From CAZMJP01 sp964566895 (GTDB lineage Bacteria > Patescibacteriota > Patescibacteriia > UBA2591 > UBA6264): DNA of 8,734 nucleotides. Every line of letters starts with the position of its first letter. Position 1 is the first letter of the stretch. Shown here one piece after another: positions 4,781 to 8,734 of the stretch. The stretch lies in contig CAZMJP010000024.1 in the NCBI GenBank assembly GCA_964566895.1, positions 1-8,734 on the forward strand, given 5' to 3'. A program made the translations under genes and the position numbers. The notes beneath the pieces were generated by a model. It was not told the origin of the DNA. It searched no databases and saw only the letters and a list, made by a program, of their open reading frames with translations.

Positions 4781-6202
4781 ATGGTTCTTACTCAACAAAT
4801 TGCGAAAAATACCGGACTCCATTCAATTGGGAAAGTAATCGGTTTGTTTTTGGGTTTATTGGCTTTTGCTTTTATTGCCCGCTATTTGGGTCAAGTCGGT
4901 TTTGGTCAGTTTACCACAGTTATGGCTTTTCTTCAGGCTTTTGCCATTTTTGCCGATTTGGGATTGTATCTGATTTTGATTCAGATGCTTTCTTTACCCA
5001 ACGCCGATGAAAGATATATTATCGGTAATTTTTTTACCTTCCGTTTGGTTTCCAGTATTATTCTTTTAAGTATCGCCCCCTTGGTTGCTTTATTCATTCC
5101 CCAGTATTCTTCGGCGGTTAAAATCGGTATCGCCGTTACTTCCCTTTCTTTTGTCTTTGGTTCTTTAATTCAGCTTTTAACAGGTTTTTTTCAAAAGAAT
5201 TTAACAATGAAGCCGGTGTTTGTTGCCGAGGTGGCCGGAAAAATTTTTCTAGTCGGTCTAGTCATTTTGGTTGTTTGGTTAAAACTCGGTTTTTTGCTTA
5301 TTTTATTGACTGTCGTCGTGTCGGGATTGGTTAATTTTCTTATTCTTTATTTGTTTTCGCGAAAATTCGCCAAAATTCGTCTGCGATTCGATTTTTCTTT
5401 TTGGTTAAGGATTTTTAAAAAAACCTGGCCGGTGGGTTTATCCATTATTTTTACCACTATTTATTTTAAAGGAGATACTATTATTCTTTCTTTGTTTAAG
5501 TCGCCGCTGGAAGTGGGTATTTACGGCGCGGCTTACCGCATTTTGGAGGCTTTGATTATGTTCCCCCCGCTTTTTATGGGTTTGGTCTTGCCTTATTTAA
5601 CGCGCGCTTGGGCAGAGAAAGAGATTTGGGATTTTAAACGGATTTTTCAAAAAGCGTTTGATTTTATAATAATTGTTATTTTGCCTTTGATAGTCGGCTT
5701 TTTGTTTTTAGCCCGGCCGATAATGGTTTTTATTGCCGGTTATGATTTTGCCGCTTCGGCCGGTCCTTTGAAAATATTGGTTTTTGCCACCGGTTTGATA
5801 TTTTTGGGCAGTTTGGCGACCCACGTTGTGATTGCTCTGGAAAAGCAAAAAACAATGCTTAAGTTTTATTTTTTGTCAACCTTAATTGCTGTTGCCGGTT
5901 ATTTGGTTTTGATTCCGAGATATTCTTATTGGGGCGCTGCGGCAATGACGGTGGCGGTTGAATTTTTGATTACTTTTTTCGCTTTTATTGTCATTTATAA
6001 AACAACAGGATTTTTCCCAAAGCTGGCTGTTTTTTATCGGGCTTTTTTAGCCAGCTTGGTCATGGCTGTTTGTTTATTCCTTTTTCCCCGGGCAAATTTA
6101 TTTTTTTTGATCTTAACCTCGTTGTTTGTTTATTTTGCCGGCCTTTATTTTTTTCAAGCGATTGACAAACGGACAATTAAACAGATTGTCGGTTTCAAAT
6201 AA
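4781..6202 (+). CDS. Wzx/MATE-type oligosaccharide flippase
   Basis: The 473-aa protein is almost entirely hydrophobic, with about 12-14 membrane helices. Its N-terminus (LGLLAFAFIARYLGQVGFGQF, then a DLGL motif) is typical of the polysaccharide-transport branch of the MOP superfamily. Such proteins move lipid-linked oligosaccharide units across the cytoplasmic membrane. The start is set at ATG 4781 because the promoter puts the transcription start there; a TTG two codons upstream would lie beyond the transcript. A Wzy/ligase-like gene follows after 22 nt, which fits flipping and then polymerisation or transfer of surface glycan. The substrate cannot be read from the sequence, and no glycosyltransferase is in the window. 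Confidence 0.88.
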   Translation: MVLTQQIAKNTGLHSIGKVIGLFLGLLAFAFIARYLGQVGFGQFTTVMAFLQAFAIFADLGLYLILIQMLSLPNADERYIIGNFFTFRLVSSIILLSIAPLVALFIPQYSSAVKIGIAVTSLSFVFGSLIQLLTGFFQKNLTMKPVFVAEVAGKIFLVGLVILVVWLKLGFLLILLTVVVSGLVNFLILYLFSRKFAKIRLRFDFSFWLRIFKKTWPVGLSIIFTTIYFKGDTIILSLFKSPLEVGIYGAAYRILEALIMFPPLFMGLVLPYLTRAWAEKEIWDFKRIFQKAFDFIIIVILPLIVGFLFLARPIMVFIAGYDFAASAGPLKILVFATGLIFLGSLATHVVIALEKQKTMLKFYFLSTLIAVAGYLVLIPRYSYWGAAAMTVAVEFLITFFAFIVIYKTTGFFPKLAVFYRAFLASLVMAVCLFLFPRANLFFLILTSLFVYFAGLYFFQAIDKRTIKQIVGFK

Positions 6203-6216
6203 TTGATAATCAATTA
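6200..6216. repeat. 17-bp palindrome at the flippase stop codon
   Basis: TAATTGAT-A-ATCAATTA is a perfect palindrome starting in the TAA stop and ending 8 nt before the next ATG. It is AT-rich with no U tract. It could be an operator, a weak RNA hairpin affecting the next gene, or chance. Confidence 0.5.
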
Positions 6217-6223
6217 TTGGCTA

Positions 6224-6258
6224 TATGGTTTATGGTTTATTGTTTGTAATTTATGGTT
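6224..6258 (+). repeat. Heptanucleotide tract at the start of the Wzy-like gene
   Basis: Five consecutive 7-mers: TATGGTT, TATGGTT, TATTGTT, TGTAATT, TATGGTT. The initiation ATG (6225) lies in the first unit, and the N-terminal MVYGLLFVIYG is encoded by the tract. Confidence 0.75.
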
Positions 6259-7562
6259 TTTTCGCCTATTTTCAACCAAAATACGCCTTGGGGCTGATGT
6301 TGTTTTTATTGCCGACTTACCAGATTAAATTTCAGATTTTTAAAATCCCCTTTACTTTTTTGGAAATAATGATTTTGATTTTGTTTGCGGTTTGGCTGGC
6401 CAAAAATACAAAAAATAAAGAGTTAAAAATAAAAAATGAAATTAGGAGGCTGAAAAATAGCAGCTGGTTTTGGCTAATCTGCGTTTGGCTGGCAATAGCT
6501 ACCGTTTCCATGTTCGTTGCCCCTGATTTAAGGGCTGCGGCCGGGGTTTGGAAAGCATATTTTATTGAGCCGATCTTGTTTTTACTTGTTTTGCTTGATT
6601 TGGCGAAAAATAATCCGAATGCCGCGAATAAAGAGAATGTTATAAAGGTAGTTTTTTTTAGCTTGAGCGCTTCGGTGTTTGGTTGTTCGGTTTGGGCGAT
6701 TTTGCAAAAATGGCTCGGTGGCGGGGTTTGGAGCGCTGAGGTTTGGGGACAGCCGCTGGTTTGGCGGGCGGCCGGTCCGTTTCCGCATCCGAATTTTTTG
6801 GGTCTGTATTTGGCCCCGCTTATTGTCTTGGGAGTTGGTTATTTAATTATAAATTTCCGTAAGAAATGTTGGGTTGTTATTTGTCATTTGTTATTTATTA
6901 TTTTGGCATTTTGGGCGTTAGTTCTGTCTCGTTCCGAAGGGGCAATATTCGGCGTTTTAGCCGGGTTTCTGCTTTTAGGCCTTGTTCTTAAAAAAAGCAG
7001 AAAATATGTTTTAATCGGGCTGATGATTTTTGTTATTTTGGCGGCAGTTTATCCAGTTTCCCGCCATTATCTTTTGGAAAAGGCACTTTTGCGCGACTTG
7101 TCCGGCCAGTTCCGTTTAAATATCTGGTCAGGGGCGGTTTCTTTGTTAAAAAACTCGCCGATTTTAGGAGTCGGTTTGGACGGTTATGAGAGATTGGTTG
7201 CCGCTTATCAGGCAAATAATTTTGTCGCCGTTGGTGGAGAAAAATTTTTTGCTCCGACTCAACCTTATCCTCATAATTTGTTTTTGGCAATTTGGCTGGA
7301 GTTGGGCTTGGTGGGATTGATTATTTTTATTTGGATTTTGTTTAAATTTTTTAAACAGGGAGTTGGAACAATTAAAAATCAAGATGTTTACAGTTTACAG
7401 TTTGCGGTTTATAGTGTAATGGATTCAATGGTCGCCGTTATCGTTCACGGATTGGTTGACACTCCGTATTTTAAGAACGACCTGGCAATCGTTTTTTGGC
7501 TGATTATTGGACTTGGAATAATTTTAAAAGATGACTATGAAAATCAGATTAGCGACAATTAA
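6225..7562 (+). CDS. Wzy/O-antigen ligase-type membrane protein
   Basis: This 445-aa protein has about 10-12 membrane helices and the Wzy_C/WaaL pattern. HPNFLGLYL is at 188-196, Arg236 opens the segment RSEGA, and a long external loop holds FRLNIWSGAVSLLKNSPILGVG (296-317), then PYPHN (347-351) before a helix. Proteins of this family polymerise undecaprenyl-linked repeat units or transfer glycan to an acceptor; which one cannot be told from sequence. The order flippase, Wzy-like, is typical of surface glycan operons. The start lacks a Shine-Dalgarno, and the first codons are built from a heptanucleotide repeat, so the start is less certain than usual; downstream ATGs in frame include one at residue 25. 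The end overlaps the next gene by 26 nt. Confidence 0.88.
   Translation: MVYGLLFVIYGFFAYFQPKYALGLMLFLLPTYQIKFQIFKIPFTFLEIMILILFAVWLAKNTKNKELKIKNEIRRLKNSSWFWLICVWLAIATVSMFVAPDLRAAAGVWKAYFIEPILFLLVLLDLAKNNPNAANKENVIKVVFFSLSASVFGCSVWAILQKWLGGGVWSAEVWGQPLVWRAAGPFPHPNFLGLYLAPLIVLGVGYLIINFRKKCWVVICHLLFIILAFWALVLSRSEGAIFGVLAGFLLLGLVLKKSRKYVLIGLMIFVILAAVYPVSRHYLLEKALLRDLSGQFRLNIWSGAVSLLKNSPILGVGLDGYERLVAAYQANNFVAVGGEKFFAPTQPYPHNLFLAIWLELGLVGLIIFIWILFKFFKQGVGTIKNQDVYSLQFAVYSVMDSMVAVIVHGLVDTPYFKNDLAIVFWLIIGLGIILKDDYENQISDN
6414..6441 (+). repeat. Heptanucleotide tract in a cytoplasmic loop of the Wzy-like gene
   Basis: Four consecutive 7-mers AATAAAG, AGTTAAA, AATAAAA, AATGAAA. They encode the Lys/Asn-rich stretch around residues 64-73, which joins two membrane segments. 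Confidence 0.6.
6874..6901 (+). repeat. Heptanucleotide tract in a membrane helix of the Wzy-like gene
   Basis: Four consecutive 7-mers TTGTTAT, TTGTCAT, TTGTTAT, TTATTAT. They encode the hydrophobic segment around residues 217-226. Confidence 0.65.
7387..7414 (+). repeat. Heptanucleotide tract near the end of the Wzy-like gene
   Basis: Four consecutive 7-mers TTTACAG, TTTACAG, TTTGCGG, TTTATAG. Rotated by register, the tract at 6224 (TTTATGG, TTTATTG, TTTGTAA, TTTATGG) is similar. They encode residues around VYSLQFAVYS (388-397). Confidence 0.7.
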
Positions 7563-7962
7563 AGACGTTATCAGGATAAAACCGATAATAAAAAAGTTAG
7601 ACACGAAGAATTTTCGTTTTTCAAACGAAGATATTATTAAAAAACACATAGAAAAGAAGCATTATTATTTGGTTTGGGAAAATAATAAATGTCTTGGAGT
7701 TATGGGGCTGGTGCCGATAGCCGGTTCTTATGAGATTTATTCTTTGGTTTCCAATAAAGTTGGCGCGGGTGGAAAACTGATAAAATTTGCCGAGAAAAAA
7801 TGCCGGAAAGAGAAAATGAACAAATTATGGTGTTGGAGTTTGAAAAGATATGAAGCTAGAGATTTTTATTTGAAAATGGGATTTAACGAATGTTATTTTT
7901 TGAAAAAACAATGGTTTGGCGAAGATTGTTGGTTTTTAGGAAAAGTGATTAAAGTTAGATAA
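7537..7962 (+). CDS. GNAT-family N-acetyltransferase
   Basis: The 141-aa protein begins MKIRLATIKDV, a usual GNAT N-terminus. The acetyl-CoA-binding region is around residues 72-86 (SNKVGAGGKLIKFAE), and ARDFYLKMGF lies at about 109-118, a typical C-terminal GNAT motif. The pyrophosphate-binding motif is somewhat degenerate (VGAGGKL rather than the full Q/R-x-x-G-x-G/A). The family transfers acetyl groups to amines; the substrate is unknown. It could modify a sugar or peptide of the surface glycan, given its position, but that is inference. The start at 7537 is preferred over ATG 7531, which adds only Met-Thr; neither has a clear Shine-Dalgarno. The gene overlaps the upstream one and ends one base before a tRNA-Ser sequence. 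Confidence 0.8.
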   Translation: MKIRLATIKDVIRIKPIIKKLDTKNFRFSNEDIIKKHIEKKHYYLVWENNKCLGVMGLVPIAGSYEIYSLVSNKVGAGGKLIKFAEKKCRKEKMNKLWCWSLKRYEARDFYLKMGFNECYFLKKQWFGEDCWFLGKVIKVR

Positions 7963-7963
7963 G

Positions 7964-8035
7964 GGAAAGGTACCGAAGTGGTCATAGCGGAGCCGCCTCG
8001 AAAGCGGTTAACCCCGTAAGGGGTACGTGGGTTCG
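7964..8035 (+). pseudogene. tRNA-Ser(CGA) pseudogene, broken in the T loop
   Basis: GGAAAGG starts the acceptor one base after the GNAT stop. The D arm (CCG/CGG), the anticodon stem GCCGC/GCGGT with loop CTCGAAA (anticodon CGA), a long variable arm (CCCC-GTAA-GGGG) and the T stem GTGGG with TTCG are all present. The sequence then enters a palindromic insertion (8034-8075). The continuation AATCTAACTCC (8076-8086) pairs poorly with the T stem, and CCTTTCC, the 3' acceptor strand needed, is not found. The 3' third has therefore been lost or decayed. A separate intact tRNA-Ser(CGA) lies 342 nt downstream. Confidence 0.75.
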
Positions 8036-8075
8036 TCCCGTCATCCGACGGGACGCCGGGTCGGATGACCCGGCG
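8034..8075. repeat. Double-hairpin palindromic element inserted in a tRNA T loop
   Basis: Two perfect 9-bp hairpins overlap by CG: CGTCCCGTC/GACGGGACG (8034-8055) with loop ATCC, and CGCCGGGTC/GACCCGGCG (8054-8075) with loop GGAT. The loops are complementary, and GTCATCCGAC (8040-8049) is the exact reverse complement of GTCGGATGAC (8060-8069). The element is far richer in GC than its surroundings. It interrupts the conserved TTCGAA of the T loop, with CG at both ends. Confidence 0.8.
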
Positions 8076-8102
8076 AATCTAACTCCAATTAAATATTTTT
8101 AA

Positions 8103-8371
8103 ATGTTTTATACATATATTTTATTACTGAAGAATAACGATCTATATAACTATATAAAGGTTTTACGCATAATTTAAAAACTAGAATTAAAGAACATAAT
8201 CAAGGTAAAGTTGAAGCGACAAGAAATTATAGACCAATTAAATTTATTGGTTATGAGGCATACTATTGTGAGAGTGATGCGCGAAGAAGGAAAAAATTTT
8301 TAAAAACAACGGAAGGTCGGCGATTATTAAAACAACAATATAAAGACGTAATAAATTTGTTTAAAAAATAA
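8103..8371 (+). pseudogene. GIY-YIG endonuclease gene, frameshifted by an 8-bp duplication
   Basis: The first frame from ATG 8103 reads MFYTYILLLKNNDLY. From 8150 a second frame continues LYKGFTHNLKTRIKEHN, then FIGYEAYYCESDARRRKKFLK to a TAA at 8369. Together they form a complete small stand-alone GIY-YIG domain of about 86 aa: the Y-T-Y and Y-K-G motifs, Arg in LKTR, Glu in YEAY, and a basic C-terminus. The two frames are joined by CTATATAA repeated exactly twice (8142-8157); removing one copy restores a single open frame. In the first frame translation stops shortly after, at a TAA at 8175. The break looks recent because the rest is intact. There is no Shine-Dalgarno. Such nucleases are related to homing endonucleases, but no intron is visible here. 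Confidence 0.85.
8142..8157 (+). repeat. 8-bp tandem duplication causing the frameshift
   Basis: CTATATAA occurs twice in direct succession (8142-8149 and 8150-8157), shifting the GIY-YIG reading frame by 8 nt. Confidence 0.85.
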
Positions 8372-8376
8372 TTTTT

Positions 8377-8521
<145 letters not shown>

Positions 8522-8734
8522 GAAGCAGAAATTTAATTTTTTGTCTTTCAAAATAAAGTTCGAGCCGACATTTTTCCAGGTTCTTCGGCGGTTTGCCTTT
8601 TCGCTTCCGCTTTTTGGCGAGGCGGGCGGAAAGGGGGTTTGGGGGGAATTCCGCCCGCCGAGCCCGTTAATGAAATCTATTCGGATATTTTCGAATACAT
8701 CGCCATCCTACTCTGCCAGCCGGCGGATTCGGAA
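8522..8734. other. Right-end region without a supported gene
   Basis: No complete gene is seen. One plus-strand frame stays open from about 8540 to the edge and ends in a protein-like stretch (about 8660-8734: EPVNEIYSDIFEYIAILL then CQPADSE). It has no clear start or Shine-Dalgarno, so it may be a fragment or remnant, or a chance opening. Base composition switches from AT-rich to strongly GC-rich near 8575. Confidence 0.3.
8621..8659. repeat. G-rich inverted repeat
   Basis: GGCGGGCGGAA (8621-8631) and TTCCGCCCGCC (8649-8659) are perfect 11-bp complements. The loop contains runs of five and six G, so the plus strand could alternatively form a G-quadruplex. It lacks a T tract, so it is not a terminator. 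Confidence 0.7.

Noticed and set aside
183..7962. Alternative genetic code with UGA read as Gly, as in some CPR lineages
   Set aside because: UGA closes the DAHP synthase, its leader peptide and the first zinc-finger gene at the expected lengths, and no conserved protein is interrupted by UGA.
7964..8086. Intron-containing functional tRNA-Ser
   Set aside because: Removing the 40-bp insertion does not restore the T stem or a 3' acceptor strand complementary to GGAAAGG, and the insert is too small for a group I or II intron.
8670..8734. Start of a gene at ATG 8670 running off the right edge
   Set aside because: It has no Shine-Dalgarno or promoter, and another frame in the same stretch reads more like protein; too short to decide.

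Overview
The window looks like a piece of a Candidate Phyla Radiation (Patescibacteria, probably Parcubacteria-like) chromosome. This is inference from style: AT-rich intergenic DNA, tightly packed genes, two small DksA/TraR-type zinc-finger proteins with the IPLE-x-L signature, a SpoIID-type wall protein fused to an Ig-like domain, and several promoters placed so close to start codons that the mRNAs should be leaderless. UGA is used as a normal stop, so the standard bacterial code applies. No rRNA, CRISPR array, IS transposase or phage gene is visible.

Left part (1-2010), minus strand. A tRNA-Pro(UGG) is cut by the left edge. Next comes a DAHP synthase, the entry enzyme of the shikimate pathway. 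Its 5' leader holds a complete ribosome-mediated attenuator: a 19-residue peptide rich in Phe, Tyr and Trp, an 11-bp antiterminator and a terminator hairpin with a U tract. Upstream lies a second minus-strand unit encoding an unknown 67-residue protein. It has the same layout: extended -10 promoter, long folded leader with competing hairpins, terminator just before the gene, and a strong Shine-Dalgarno. Both promoters carry the identical 13-mer ACCTGTGGATAAC (which contains a perfect DnaA-box sequence) 4-5 nt upstream of the -35 box. This shared architecture is the most interesting thing in the window.

Middle (2011-3180), plus strand. Two zinc-finger proteins of the DksA/TraR type sit in tandem, each with its own near-identical TTGACT promoter and its own terminator.

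Right part (3181-7962). A secreted SpoIID-like protein (minus) and a Wzx-type flippase (plus) share a compact back-to-back promoter region. The flippase is followed by a Wzy/O-antigen-ligase-type membrane protein and a GNAT acetyltransferase, forming a small surface-polysaccharide operon. The Wzy-like gene contains four separate degenerate heptanucleotide tandem tracts, one of which includes its start codon.

Right end (7963-8734). A tRNA-Ser(CGA) gene is broken in its T loop by a roughly 40-bp double palindrome. A GIY-YIG endonuclease gene follows, frameshifted by an exact 8-bp tandem duplication. Then comes an intact, quite different tRNA-Ser(CGA) with encoded CCA, a GC-rich hairpin, and a G-rich inverted repeat near the right edge.
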